Below, piece after piece: positions 46,646-58,175 of a stretch of DNA of 64,000 bases. How positions within the stretch are numbered: the first letter of the stretch is position 1; every line of letters starts with the position of its first letter. The position numbers and the translations under genes were made by a program. Below the pieces are notes generated by a model that made no database searches, had not been told where the DNA came from, and worked only from the letters and a program-made list of their open reading frames with translations. Source of the DNA: Otatea glauca (lineage: Eukaryota > Streptophyta > Magnoliopsida > Poales > Poaceae); the NCBI GenBank assembly GCA_036346275.1, contig CM070722.1:22281336-22345335 (forward strand), given 5' to 3'.

Positions 46646-46648
46646 TCA

Positions 46649-47956
46649 ATATCGCAAGTTTCTTCGACAAAACCTTTATTTTTGTTAAATACACGATAAG
46701 CTTTGCTATTTGAGGAATATCCAAGCAAGAAACCTTCATCACAACGACTTTGGAATTTTGAAAGTCGAACACCCTTTTTCAAGATATAGCATTTGCAACC
46801 AAAAACTCGAAAATAAGAGATATTTGGTCTTCTTCCAACAAGAAGCTCATAAGGAGTCTTTTTCAAGGGACGATGCAAATAGAGCCTATTTGTTGCATGG
46901 CAAGCGGTATTAATGGCTTTCGCCCAAAAACTATCGGAAGTGTCATACTCATCAAGCATAGTTCTTGCCATTTCAATTAATGTTCGATTTTTCCGTTCCA
47001 CAACTCCATTTTGCTCCGGAGTGTAGGTGGCGGAAAGTTCGTGCTTTATTCCAAGTTCATCACAATAATCTTCAATTTTTGTATTTTTGAACTCAGAACC
47101 GTTGTCACTACGAATCTTCTTAATTTTAAAATCAAATTTATTTTGAGCCCTTTTTGCAAAGTTTTTAAAGATACCGGAGGTTTCGGATTTATCATCTAGA
47201 AAGAACACCCAAGTATACCTTCAGTAATCATCAACAATGACTAAGCAATAAGAATTTCCTCCAATGTTCTTATAGGTTGTTGGGCCAAACAAATCCATAT
47301 ATAAGAGCTCTAATGGTCTAGATGTGGACATGATACTTTTTGAAGGATGAGAACTAGCAACTTGCTTGCCACTTGACAAGCACTACAAAGTCTATTTTTC
47401 TCAAACTTTACATCTTTCAAGCCCACAACTAAATCATTTTTAAAAATCTTTTTGAGTTGGATCATCCCAACATGAGCTAGTCTTCTATGTCATAACCATC
47501 CTAGGGATGTCTTTGCAATTAAACAAGTTTGAAGACATGACTCATTTGAGGTGAAATCAACCAAATACAAATTTCCAAACCTAAAACCTTTGAACACTAG
47601 AGAATTATCATTTTCTTTAGAGATTACTACACCATTTTTAGAAAACATGCAAGTAAGACCTAGATCAAAAATTTAAGCAACCAATAATAAATTAAAATTT
47701 AAGGTTTCTACCAAAGAAACATTTGAAATAGAAAGGTCATTCGAGATAGCGATTTTACCCAAACCCAATACCTTTCCTTTGTTATTATCACCAAATGTGA
47801 TCTTGTCATTTTGCCCATTTCCTACTTCAAAGGTGGTGAACATTTTTCGGTCACCGGTCATATGTTGAGTGCATCCGCTATCCAACACCCAATGCCGTCC
47901 GCCGGTCTTGTAGTTCACCTACAAAAAGAGAATCAAGTCATTTTAGGTACCCAAAT
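46649..47956 (-). pseudogene. Sirevirus pol, N-terminal half: protease and integrase
   Basis: Minus-strand continuation after gag. The protease active site is in WVLDSGCTQHMTGD (DSG near 47874-47882). Next come the integrase zinc region (HRRLAH..., C-x2-C near 47370-47500) and the catalytic core (IRSDNGSEF near 47093-47120; NGVVERKNRTLIEMARTML near 46960-47015). Damage: CAA-to-TAA-like stop at the gag-pol border (47957-47959), TGG-to-TGA-like stop near 47493, a one-base shift near 47365, and a stop near 47220. The frame from 47208 to the E2 junction is otherwise open (210 codons). The protein continues at 24564 on the other side of E2. Confidence 0.88.
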
Positions 47957-49873
47957 TTATTTGGGTCCTTGGAGGTTAGTAACCAAGGCTTTGGGCACCC
48001 AAATGGCATTCTTTTTACAACCAAGTATAGTAGTGCTAACAAATTTAGCAATTATTTTACCGAAACTATCCTTTTTAAGCACATAGCAAGAGTCATAAGT
48101 GTTACTTTTAGTTGTTTTATCCAAGAGACAATTATTTGATAGATGACCTACCTCATAACATTTATAACAAAACTTCCCGTTTGATTTAACAAAACGAGGA
48201 GCTTTGTTATTAATCTTTTTGCCCTTCTTAGGAACATATCCTAGACCTTCTTTATTGTAGGAGCATCTTTGACCATTCAAGATTTTATTTAAGGTGTCTT
48301 TACCCTTAAAACATCTATCAAGACTTTTGCTAAGTTTGTTTACTTGTTCCTTAAGTGCATTATTTTCTACTACTAGGTTCTCATGGCATGAAGTAGAACT
48401 AGAGCATGAAATTGATGGCATATCAAATAGATCATCACAAGAGGTAGATATGCTAGTTTTTGATATGCAACATGAATCAATTCCTAAGCAAGATACATCA
48501 TCAATAATTTTGCAACGAATCCCTATATCATTTTGAGACTTCGAATGATCCTTAGCAAGAAGAGTCTCATGAGCTTCCTTTAGCTCCTCATAAGAGTCTT
48601 TGAGAGAAAGGTATGCTTTTCTCAAGGCTTTATGTTTAGACTTTTCTTTACCAAGATACTCATTCAAATCCTCAAGCATATCCATTAATTCATCATAGGA
48701 GGGTTCATCATCATTTGAGTTTAACTTAAGATCTCCTTTTGCCATAAGACACAAAGGAGTGACGAAGGGTGATGAAGTCTCCTCAACAGCTATTCCGGCA
48801 AGACCCTTCTTCTTTGGAGGTGTATTATCCTCGGAAGAGTCGGAGTCCGAATATTCTTCCTCGGAGTTCCATTCTCCAGTGTGAGCCTCGCCTTTCCCAT
48901 CTTTATTCAACTTCTTGAAGAGCTTCTTCTTTCCATGAAGGAACTTCTTCTTTGGAGGGGACTTGTTTTTGTCGTCCCTTTTCTTTGGACATTTTGAGGC
49001 AATATGTCCCTTCTCATCACATTCATAGCACCGGATATTAGCATATCGGTTGGTGCTAGAGTATTGTCCCTTCTTGAATTTTTGAGGACCACTTGTGCTT
49101 GAACGCCTCTTCATAAATTTTCTCATTCTTCTTACAAGAAGAGCCATTTCCTCCTCGGTGTCTTCATCATCATCGGAGTCATTGAGCATCTCATCACTTG
49201 ACTCCGCCTTTGCTTTGAAGGCGATGTTCTTCTTTTTCGAAGAGCTTTGCTCCAAAAGCTCTTCCTTGTCCTTCTTATAAAGCTCATTGGTTATGAGATT
49301 TCCAAGAAGTCCCGTTGGAGTCATTCTTGGCAACTTCGGTGAGTTGAGAAACAACGTCACCAAGGTCTCATATTTTTCCAGAAGAGCCCTAAGCATCTTA
49401 CGAACAATGTCAAAATCGGTTAGTGATGCTCCAAGGCCCTTGAGCTCATTTACTATGTTGTTCAACCGTAAATACATCTCATTGATGTTTTCATGAGGCA
49501 ACATAACAAAACTCTCATATTTGATTCGAAGCATATGCAATTTGGCTTCCTTGACCGAGGATGTCCCCTCATGAATTTCCGAGAGGGTTGTCCAAATCTC
49601 ATGAACAGTTTCAAGATTGCTCACTCGATTGAACTCATCCGCGTTCAAGGCTCCAAAAAGAGCATTCATAGCTTGAGCATTAAGATGAGTGTTTCGCTCC
49701 TCTTGGTCATTTGTGAGTGTGGGATTAACCTCCGGAGTGAAACCCTCAACTACAATTCTCCATATGCTTGGACTCATGGCCTTAAGATAAACGGTCATGC
49801 AAATTTTCCAATAAGCATAATTTGTACCATCAAAAAATAGTGCCTTGCCTATTGACACCCCATCGCTAGCCAT
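47957..49873 (-). CDS. gag: Sirevirus gag (638 codons, open)
   Basis: Structural protein of the element. The frame is open from ATG 49873 to a stop at 47957-47959. N-terminal region: FFDGTNYAYWKICMTVYLK and the UBN2-type gag domain (ETVHEIWTTLSEIHEGTSSV, LPHENINEMYLRLNNIVNEL). An acidic stretch (DSDDDEDTEEEM) follows; the first zinc knuckle CYECDEKGHIASKC is at about residues 281-294, then a Lys-rich run, a predicted coiled coil (KHKALRKAYLSLKDSYEEL), and a second knuckle CYKCYEVGHLSNNC near residues 567-580. The stop probably arose from CAA, since the sequence after it continues as IWVP in frame, so gag was originally fused to pol. Confidence 0.9.
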   Translation of the reverse strand: MASDGVSIGKALFFDGTNYAYWKICMTVYLKAMSPSIWRIVVEGFTPEVNPTLTNDQEERNTHLNAQAMNALFGALNADEFNRVSNLETVHEIWTTLSEIHEGTSSVKEAKLHMLRIKYESFVMLPHENINEMYLRLNNIVNELKGLGASLTDFDIVRKMLRALLEKYETLVTLFLNSPKLPRMTPTGLLGNLITNELYKKDKEELLEQSSSKKKNIAFKAKAESSDEMLNDSDDDEDTEEEMALLVRRMRKFMKRRSSTSGPQKFKKGQYSSTNRYANIRCYECDEKGHIASKCPKKRDDKNKSPPKKKFLHGKKKLFKKLNKDGKGEAHTGEWNSEEEYSDSDSSEDNTPPKKKGLAGIAVEETSSPFVTPLCLMAKGDLKLNSNDDEPSYDELMDMLEDLNEYLGKEKSKHKALRKAYLSLKDSYEELKEAHETLLAKDHSKSQNDIGIRCKIIDDVSCLGIDSCCISKTSISTSCDDLFDMPSISCSSSTSCHENLVVENNALKEQVNKLSKSLDRCFKGKDTLNKILNGQRCSYNKEGLGYVPKKGKKINNKAPRFVKSNGKFCYKCYEVGHLSNNCLLDKTTKSNTYDSCYVLKKDSFGKIIAKFVSTTILGCKKNAIWVPKALVTNLQGPK

Positions 49874-49912
49874 CCTTACTCTCTAGGCGGTGAAGCCCCA
49901 AAAGAGAGTCCG

Positions 49913-49926
49913 TGGCTCTGATACCA
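49913..49926 (-). other. Sirevirus primer-binding site (tRNA-iMet)
   Basis: Minus-strand TGGTATCAGAGCCA, 2 nt inside the 5' LTR. The short leader to gag is only about 40 bp. Confidence 0.9.
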
Positions 49927-49928
49927 CT

Positions 49929-51517
49929 TGTAGGATCAAAGATAACCGACTAGAGGGGGGGTGAATAGGAGGTTTCTAAATTTTTCAACACAATTTAGAA
50001 ATTACAAATGACACTATGAAATTGAGATAAAATATGAAGAACACACTAAAGTCTCTAGCAATTTGCCTAAGATGCTATGTCAATACAAGTGAAGCAAATA
50101 GACTTGTGAGCACAAACACTATGAAGAGTATGGTATTAAAGAAATGGATTCTCAACACACAAGAATACCAAACACAAAAATAGGAGACAAGGAATTTAAC
50201 CCGTGGTCTCGGAGACTTGCCGGTCTCCCCTACTCCACGTTGAGGTGACTTGAACCACGTCAAGCCGGCTCCACTCGCTTGAGCCTTCCTCGATCACTAA
50301 GGTAGTTCTTCCCCTCTCCGGGTAGGCGAACTACGACCTTCACAACTTGCCGGGGCTTCTCACAATCTCTGTTGAGAAGCTCAACGCGCACGATCGCCAC
50401 CAAACCGTCTAGGAGACGGCAACCTCCAAGAGTAATAAACCTTGACGCTAGCTTGAGGTCGAATGTCGGTGTCTAAAGGCTCAAACACTAAATGCAACAC
50501 TCAATCTTGCTTCTCACACTCACAAACGGAAATTGAATGCACACAAGAGTGGAGAACACTTGCTAGAGCTCAAATATCATCAATGAGGACCAAGAGTTGC
50601 GCTACAATGCAGGTGGAGAGGTATTTATAGCCTCCACCAAACTTTCTAGCCGTTGGAGCTCGAAATCTGCAAAAATCTGTTTTTCCGATGCTACCGCCCA
50701 TGTTGGACCGGTAGCACCGGGCTCCACTTCAACGGCTAGAATAGTGCATTTAATGCACTTGCCAGAGACCGTTACAGGGGGTCCGGTGCTACCGCCCAAC
50801 TAGGGCCGGTAGCACCGGGCTCCACTTCATTTTCTTTCTTCAAAAAAAGACCTCTCTGGAATTATAGCACCGAGCTTAGGACCGGTGCTACCGTAGGTCC
50901 GGTAGCACCGGGCTACCAAATGCACAAAAAAGGTGCTTCTCTGGAATTTTCACACCGGGCTGAAATCCGGTGCTACCGATAGTCCGGTAGCACCGGGCAG
51001 CCATGGGCGGTAGCACCGGGCTACCAAACGCCCAAGAAGCCCTTCTCTGGAATTTTCACACCGCCCTATTGAGCCGGTGCTACTACGAACTCGGTAGCAC
51101 CGCGCTGCCAAGGGCGGTAGCACCGGGTTTTCAGGGATTTGATTTGTTTCAAAGGATTTTCAAGGTTGGAACTTATTTATCATAAAGCAACTATTTGAAT
51201 ATGCATTTTGAGCCTTTAAACCCTAAACGACATCAAGATAGTATCAAGATCCCTCTTAATAGTACGACCCTAAATCTAGTAAACCGATCTTTCTTCCAAA
51301 CTCCAAGATCGTCAAAAGACTAGAAAAGAGCCTTATAAATTTACCTTTTCACGATCTTGACATATTGCCGATTTGTTTGAACCTTTCTTGATATTTCCAT
51401 GGTCATCAATCTTGGAATTGACCTACTTTCAATATTCTCAAGAAAAGTATTAGATCATATAACAAAGTTGTCATTAATTATCAAAACCAAAACATACTGG
51501 GTGTATAGATGCTTTCA
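49929..51517 (-). repeat. Sirevirus 5' LTR (right copy)
   Basis: 1589 bp. Starts TGTAGGATCAAAGATAACCG on the plus strand and ends GATGCTTTCA. Highly similar to 18034-19722. Its palindromes at 50685-51127 are better preserved, for example CCGGTGCTACCG...CCGGTAGCACCGG at 50780-50818. Confidence 0.92.
50685..51127. repeat. GGTGCTACCG palindrome cluster in the right LTR
   Basis: Five hairpin units with the same core as in the left LTR; one unit fewer than the left copy. In element orientation they are in U3. Confidence 0.75.
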
Positions 51518-52427
51518 TCGGGGGCCACTGGCAGTGAGAGAGAGGCTTCTCCAGTGCTTCCAGCGAATTCTTGCGGTCATTGTGACTGGGGCCCACATGG
51601 CGGTGTCTAAGAACGGCAAGGGATGGGCATCAGCTCAGACAGCTCGGTTCCAGCATTAATTCTCCCATCAATTCAAGTTGAAAAATTGTGAAACTTTTGG
51701 ACTGAGGTCTACTGGTAGTTTGTACCTTCCAATAAAAGTTTGGGACCAAAATATCTTATAGTTAATTTATAACAATTGTGACACTGTGCACTGCTCATAA
51801 TTTTGATTTCGGATTTTGATTTATTGAAGGGTGCAAATTTTACTATTTTTTTAAAAAACCTTTTGCAATAGTTTTTTTTTGGTTAAGAATGTCTCTATAA
51901 AAATTTAAAGTCAAAATTTTGTGTAATTATTTTATGAAAATTCTGACATGATAATTTTTAGATTTTTAAAGCCTCTGTTTTTGAATTTCTAGAAGGTCTA
52001 AATTACATGATAAATTCCTGAAATTTTTACCAGAAGTAGCTTATGCTCTGAGAGTGTTATGGTAATTTTTATAGCACCAAATAAGTTCCTAAGATTTTCT
52101 ATTAATTCTAACTTCTACTGTTTTTAGTGAAAAGAGATGTCACTCATTTCATTTATTTACTTTTCTGTGCATAAAATTTTTACTTGTTGACTTTACTGAT
52201 TTACCAGCATAGCTAGGTTCCATGGTAAATTTTCCAAAATTTTACTTTTACCTTTTTATCTTCTTACCATTTTCCATTCATTAAATCTATTTGTTTGATT
52301 TTTTTCACAAAGCATAAGTCCAAGGAAAATCCAAATAAAAACTAATAATACCACGAAAACTCAGAGATAATCATTTTTAAATTTAAAATATTCATTTTTA
52401 TTTTATTAGGATTTTCGGGATGTTACA
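51518..52427 (-). repeat. Right arm of the gypsy-type solo LTR
   Basis: 910 bp from the Sirevirus target duplication to GGGATGTTACA. The first 140 bp are GC-rich and continue the GC-rich part of the left arm; the rest is T-rich. No coding homology and no primer-binding site or polypurine tract is present. Confidence 0.65.
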
Positions 52428-52432
52428 GTAAG

Positions 52433-52737
52433 GGTGTTACAACTCTGATTATCTTAACATGTTGGCAATGGTGGAAAAAGTGAAATAGCATAGTGTTTCG
52501 GAAAAGATACAAAATCAACGAGGATATCCTCCAATCCATTAAAGAGGAGGTTGCAATCTCAATTATTGCGGGCGCAAACCACTTAAAAAACCTGGTGTAC
52601 CGACAGACTTGACCCCTCCCGCTCCCTTTATCTTGTAAATTTCCTTGGTATTAGTGCAGTATCCTGCGCTATGAGTTTCTGTATTTTCTTCTATCTAATT
52701 TAAATCACAACCCTGTTGTCTTACAAAAAAAGAAAAT
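52433..52737 (+). pseudogene. L1-like LINE, C-terminal end and 3' UTR (second part)
   Basis: Resumes the LINE of 12014-13438 right after the GTAAG duplication. It encodes the usual C-terminal tail of grass L1 reverse transcriptases (CWQWWKKWNSIVFRKRYKIN, IKEEVAISIIAGANHL) and stops at TGA 52610-52612. The 3' UTR runs to an A-rich tail (ACAAAAAAAGAAAA, 52724-52737). No clear LINE target duplication was found. Confidence 0.85.
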
Positions 52738-53306
52738 ATGAAGTGTACTACTGCTTGTAACATGATGAGACGCACACCTGCGTACAACAAAAAGCCCATC
52801 TCTGACGATGAGGGACCAAGCATACGGTAGGCAACAAAGAATTGCAGGTACACGTAAGACATATGATGGCGAAGAAGTAATATGTGGGGTGCAATCTGTT
52901 CATGAGACACTGTTGGTATTTGCGCAGGATCATGATCAACTAAAACAACCCATGCACCTCCATGATCATACTAAATGCAGGGCACGGCATGTTCATAATT
53001 AGTACTCATTTAGTTCACATAATTAGTAGTAACAGTTATCTACTCAATGCAAACCTAAAACCTAGCTAAACCCTTGGTTTCCCACCCTCAATTGTACCTT
53101 TAATCTATACACCGCAAAATTGGAGCGCTCCTGCAAGAACTTCACAAACCATTGCACGCGCATATCCATGGAGCTGTGTGCTATACAGCATATCAAATGA
53201 GATAGATAACACAGCGGAGCACTGAAACTGTCAGCTGAAGATTGTAAATATTATCAGAAAATAATAGCATGAGCAATTTGTGACCGACCTCAGAGTTACA
53301 ACCTCC
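52738..53306. other. Spacer between LINE and CACTA E3
   Basis: No gene, RNA gene or repeat recognised. ORFs here (for example 52808-53002) lack family features. Confidence 0.35.
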
Positions 53307-53686
53307 CACTACGCCAAAACCTGCAATAGGTGACGGTCTATTTGTGGCGGTTTTTTTCGAACCGCCACAAAGATATTTATCAGTGGCGGTTCAATTTCAT
53401 AAATGGCGGAAAAAATATCAGTGACGGTTCTATCCTCGAACCGCCACTGATAATGAATTATCAGTGGCGGTTCGAGGGTAGAACCGCCACTGATAACAAA
53501 TACATTATCAGTGGCGGTTGGAGGCTAAAACCGTCACTGATAACTAGGTTATCAGTGGCGGTGCTATCCTCCAACCGCCACTGATTTATTGGATTATCCG
53601 TGGCGGTTCTATCCTCGAACCGCCACCGAACCGCCACGGATAATGTTATTAGTGGCGGTTCTAGTTAAAAACCGCCACTGATAATA
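53307..53686. repeat. E3 left terminal repeat and subterminal palindrome array
   Basis: About eight units of the form TTATCAGTGGCGGTTCnnnnnnGAACCGCCACTGATAA, separated by a few bases. Loop sequences vary (TATCCTC, GAGGGTA). Strong hairpins throughout. Confidence 0.88.
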
Positions 53687-53691
53687 TTGCC

Positions 53692-53699
53692 TATAAATA
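53692..53699 (+). promoter_or_regulatory. TATA box of the E3 tnp2 gene
   Basis: TATAAATA lies about 7 bp after the last palindrome, followed by a pyrimidine-rich leader (TCTTCTTCCTCCC). Confidence 0.65.
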
Positions 53700-54621
53700 G
53701 GTGGTCGATGCAAAGATTGGTCTTCTTCCTCCCGAGAGCAAACCAAAACTTCTAAATTTCAGATTTCGTTTTCTCCAATTCTTGTGCTTGTACTTCCTCT
53801 AGTTGTTCCTTGGTGAGTTATTTTTTCTCCTCTCTTGATTTGTGTTAATCTTGTTGCAATTTAATTTTTAAACCAAGTTTAATTAGGGTTTATATGTAGA
53901 TGAGATGAAAAGTTTAGATTTTGTTTATTTTTATTTAGGTACCATTTTGTAGTTGATGAATTTATTTCCTAGCTAGGTTCATTAGATGATGTTGTGTTCC
54001 TTTTATAGATGATGAATTATGATTAAGCATATATTTAATATTAATTGCATTTTAAGTTAATTTGATACATGATGAATTTATTATCTAGCTCCTTTAGATG
54101 ATAAGTAATTAGATTGGTTTTTTAATTACTATTAATTGGGTTCTATTAGTGTACGGACATGTACATCTTGCATATATATGAATTTATTATCTAGCTCCTT
54201 TAGATGATAAGTTATTAGATTAGTTTTTTAATTACTATTAATTTGGTTCCATTAGTGTACGAACATATACATCTTGCATATAATAAATTTATTTAATTAA
54301 GATTATTGGGTATTAATATAAATGAAATTTTAGTTAATTTGGTAGGTGGGTGCTCATCATTTTTAGATGATGAATTTATTATCTAGCTTCTTTACAGAAA
54401 AGTATTGATTAGTTTTTAATTACTATTAATTTGGTTCCATTAGTGTGGACATATATTAAATTTATTTAATTAAGATTATTGGATATTGATATACATGAAA
54501 TTTAAGCTAATTTGGTAGGTGGATGCTCATCATTTTTAGATGATGAATTTATTATCTAGCTCATTTAGATGATAAGTAATTAGATTAGTTTTAATCAATT
54601 TTATATGTTAATTAATTTTAG
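53700..54621 (+). other. E3 tnp2 leader/intron with diverged tandem repeats
   Basis: A donor-like TTGGTGAGTT near 53810 suggests a first intron. From 54071 on, the words GATGAATTTATTATCTAGCTCCTTTAGATGATAAGTAATTAG and the following ATTACTATTAATTTGGTTCCATTAGTG recur, with units starting near 54071, 54178, 54369 and 54542. No ORF. Confidence 0.5.
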
Positions 54622-57600
54622 ATGGACCAGGAGATGGATGTACAATGCGAACTGTTACTGTAGAGATTACATCGACGGTATCTCCTTTTCTAAGAGCCAC
54701 GAGGAGAACAAATTGCATAAGAAGACGGAGTACATACATTGTCCATGCATTGATTGCAAGAATGAGAAAATGTTTTGGACAAAGAGCACATCCACTTGCA
54801 CTTGATTCAAGAGGTTTTGTACTTGGCTATACACGTTGGACAAGTCACGGTGAAGAGGAAAACATACATGAAGGTGATAACGTATTGGATGATGGAGAAG
54901 GCATTATGGCGGTGACATCGATTATGGATCGATGAGGATAGGTTGGACATTGATGACGATAATAATCTTGCTCGGATGTTGCGCGATGCGTAAGGAACTA
55001 CACTAGTCGAGAGAGTTTAATCAATTCAAGGGTTTGTTGGACGACTCGGACACACCTTTGTTCCCGGGTTGCAAGGAGGAATACACAAAGTTGCACACCG
55101 TGCTTTCACTTCTAAAATTGAAGGCAAGCAATGGTTGGTCCGATAAAAGTTTCACGGCGCTATTACATCTCTTAGCGGACATGCTTCCGGATGGAAACGT
55201 ATTGCCGATAACCACTTATTTAGCTAAGAAGGTTGTATGTCCATTGGGATTGGAAGTAGAAAGAATACATGCATGTCCAAACGATTGTATACTCTATCGC
55301 AAAGAGTATGCAGACATGCATGTATGTCCGGTGTGCAAATCATCGCGATACAAGCGTAAAGACCATGACAATGAGGCACCGTGGTGAAGAAAGGAGCTCC
55401 CGCTAAAGTGGTGTGGTATTTACGGTAATACCTCGATTGAAGCGCTTATTTGAAACAAAAGCATGCCCAATCGATGCGATGGCACTCTAAGAGCGTAAAA
55501 GGATGGAAAGTCGAGACACCTGCCGATTTCGCCGGTGGAGAACCATCGATAGGCTCTTTAGGATGGACTTCGGAATGAACCGAGGAATGTAAGGTTTGGG
55601 TTGAGTACGGATGGAATGAATCCTTTCGGTAACATGAGTAGTATTCATAGCACTTGGCTCAGTGACTCTCTCAGTATCTACAACCTTCCTCCTTGGTTGT
55701 GTATGAAACGAAAGTACATTATGATGTCATCGCTTATCCAAGGGCCGAGACAACTGGCAATGATATTGATGTATACCTACAACCATTGGTGGAAGATCGT
55801 GTGATCTTGTGGAACGAAGGTGTACTGGTATGGGATGAGTACAAGCGAGAGTACTTCACCCTACGCGCATTGTTGTTTTGCACCATCAATGATTTCCCGC
55901 CCTTGGTAACCTATCCGGTCGTCTTGTAAAGGGGCCAAAGCATGCCCCATTGCATGGATGAAACCGCAAGTGTGTGGCTCAATAACTCAAGGAAAAGCGT
56001 GTACATGCATCACCGCAGTTCCTTGCAGAATCACCCCTACCGCAATATGAAGAAACAATTCGACGGGACAAAAGAGGATGGTATAGCTCAAGGCCTCCTC
56101 GTGGGAAGAGGTATATGATATGGTTAAGGATATTAATGTTGTACTTGGAAAGGGAGAGTAATAATAAATCGAGGTCTCAGATCGAGAAGATCACATGGAA
56201 GAAGAGATCGATATTTTGGAACTTGCCCTATTGGAAGGACTTAGAAGTTCGACATCGCATAGACGTCATGCATGTAGAGAAAAATGTATGTGATGACTTG
56301 ATTGGTATTTTTTGAATATTCCTAGCAAAACTAAGGACTGATCAAGGCACGAAGGGACTCGGAAGATATGAAAATCGAGTGAGCTACATCCTCGAGACAA
56401 CGGGAAAGGCCGACTTTACCTTCCCCGACTTGCTACACTCTATCCAAGAAAGAGAGAACAGACCTCTGCAAATGCTTGCATGGTGTGAAAGTTCCATCCG
56501 CTACTCCGCAAGCATCAAGAAACCGTGTCCATGAAAGATTTGAAGTTAATCGGCATGAAGTCTCATGATTGTCATGTGATGATGACACAAATGCTTCCTA
56601 TTGCAATTAGAGGTATTTTGCACGAAAAGGTCCGAGAAGCAATCATGAGGTTGTGTTTCTTCTTCAACACGATTTCACGAAGGTCATCGATCCCATCGGA
56701 CTTTTCAACTACGTGAATGATGTGGTGAAGACACTATGCCGACTAGAGATGTATTTCCCTCCATCATTTTTCGATATAATGGTTCATCTCATTGTTCACC
56801 TTGTGAATGAGATAAATGTATGTGGCCCCGTATTCTCGCATCGGATGTACCCGTTCAAAGGTACATGGGTATCTGAAGAAGTATGTACGCAATCGATCTC
56901 GACCGAGGGTTGCATTGTGGAAGGTTATGCAACCGAGGAGGTTATCGAGTTTTGCGTGGATTACATGGAGGGTGGAACCGGTAGGAGTGCTCAGATCTCG
57001 CCATGAGGGTAGGCTAGCTGGAAAAGGGACGATTGGAAGGAAATCAACAAATTCTTACGATCATGGATTGTTCGAAAAAGCTCATTTCACAGTCTTGCAA
57101 CAGTCAGTTGAGGTGTCCTCGTACATGGACATGCACAAGGATAAGCTACGAGAGGAAAATCGTGGACGATCAGAGGCTTGGGTAACAAAAGAGCATAACC
57201 GTTTGTTCAATCATTGGTTCAAAGAGCATGTGACTGGGAAAGAAACGAGTGTTATGTTGAGGTGGTTGGCAAAAGGGCCATCAGGTACAATCTTGACATG
57301 GCAAGGATCGACATAAATGGATATACCTTTACACGAGATCTCGGGATAGCAAAAGCACTTACCAAAATAGTGGTGTCGCATAGATGCCTATGACAACACA
57401 GCAAAGAAGAAGACTAGCTTCTATGGGTTCATAGAAGAGATTTGGGAGCTCGACTATTGTATTTTTAAGATCCCGATGTTTGGTGTCGTTGGGTACAACT
57501 CCCAAAGGGTGTCAAGGTGGACAAGCACGGCTTCACTACTTTGGACATCGAACATGTCGGATCTGAGAGCGAACCATTCGTACTTGCGAAGCAAGTAGCA

Positions 57601-57830
57601 CAAGTCTTCTATGTAATCGACCCGACAGATAAGAAGCGGCATGTAGTTCTTGAGGAAAAGAAGGATCGTCGGAGTTGAGAATGTCGTGGATGAGGATGAG
57701 TACAACCGGTTTGACGAGTTGCCTCCTTTCGTAGATGGCAACATCGAGGCTCGAGGAAGAAACCACTCAAGAAACTACCTATCATCGCGACGATCATGAA
57801 GAAGGGCAAATTGTGAAAGAAAATAATTAG
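54622..57830 (+). pseudogene. tnp2-type CACTA transposase of E3 (heavily frameshifted)
   Basis: ATG 54622 begins the homology, but a base is missing almost at once (the RRWMYNANC segment is in another frame). Domains: transposase-associated domain with IHCPCIDCKNEK (54735-54770); TNP2 core from about 55030 (FPGCKEEYTKLHTVLSLLKL, PNDCILYRKEYADMHVCPVC, NPFGNMSS near 55620, GNDIDVYLQPL near 55770); a DVMHVEKNV segment near 56270; DUF4218 about 56650-57010; DUF4216 about 57400-57560. The end is taken at TAG 57828-57830. More than a dozen 1-2 base indels break the frame. Closest relative in the window is the E1 gene. Confidence 0.85.
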
Positions 57831-58175
57831 CTATATACGAGTAATGGCAATGTGATGTAAACAATATGCATTTGTATGGAGTAATGGAAATATGGTGTTA
57901 TGCATTTGTGTGGAGTAATGGAAATGTGGGTCATTAATATATTACTATATTAGGATTATATAGGGTAATTACTATATTCGATTACACAAGTTTTAATGGT
58001 TTCTCCTCGGTATGAATTAAAACCAAATATATTGTACATAGTACATAAGGCATTTATGATATTAGAACATATTTAGAAATAATATTCTATTCTGGTATAC
58101 ATCCTAGAAGATATGAAAATAAAGTAGAGATTATATAGGTATATTACTATATTAGAAATATATATGGTCATTATA
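57831..58175 (+). other. E3 spacer downstream of tnp2
   Basis: AT-rich, with the words GGAGTAATGGAAATGTGG and ATATTACTATATTAG repeated two or three times. Presumed 3' UTR and terminator side of tnp2. Confidence 0.35.

Larger units (their letters stand above)
18034..51517 (-). mobile_element. Sirevirus-type Ty1/copia retrotransposon, split by CACTA E2
   Basis: Both LTRs are present: 18034-19722 and 49929-51517. The termini are TGAAAGC...CTACA in the element's own (minus) orientation, and the flanks are CCGGG (18029-18033) and TCGGG (51518-51522), a target duplication with one mismatch. Downstream of the 5' LTR is a tRNA-iMet primer-binding site; upstream of the 3' LTR is a polypurine tract. 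Internal order on the minus strand is gag, protease, integrase, [E2 insertion], reverse transcriptase, RNase H, and an accessory ORF. Lineage is judged from gag (two zinc knuckles), the copia order of pol, the accessory ORF and repeated polypurine tracts. Several nonsense codons make it defective. Confidence 0.92.
13439..52427 (-). mobile_element. Gypsy-type solo LTR (outer shell of the nest)
   Basis: The unit begins TGAGATGACCCCC at 13439, ends GGGATGTTACA at 52427, and is flanked by an exact 5-bp duplication GTAAG (13434-13438 and 52428-52432). On the minus strand it therefore reads TGTAACATCCC...GGTCATCTCA. With inner insertions removed it is about 5.5 kb. No second copy of its ends, no primer-binding site and no gag-pol lies in its two arms, so it is read as a solo LTR left after LTR-LTR recombination. 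The order of AT-rich and GC-rich segments parallels the Tekay LTRs at 27392-30535. Confidence 0.75.

Noticed and set aside
52738..53306. Possible small gene between the LINE and E3
   Set aside because: ORFs are under 90 codons, lack homology cues, and no promoter or splice pattern supports them.
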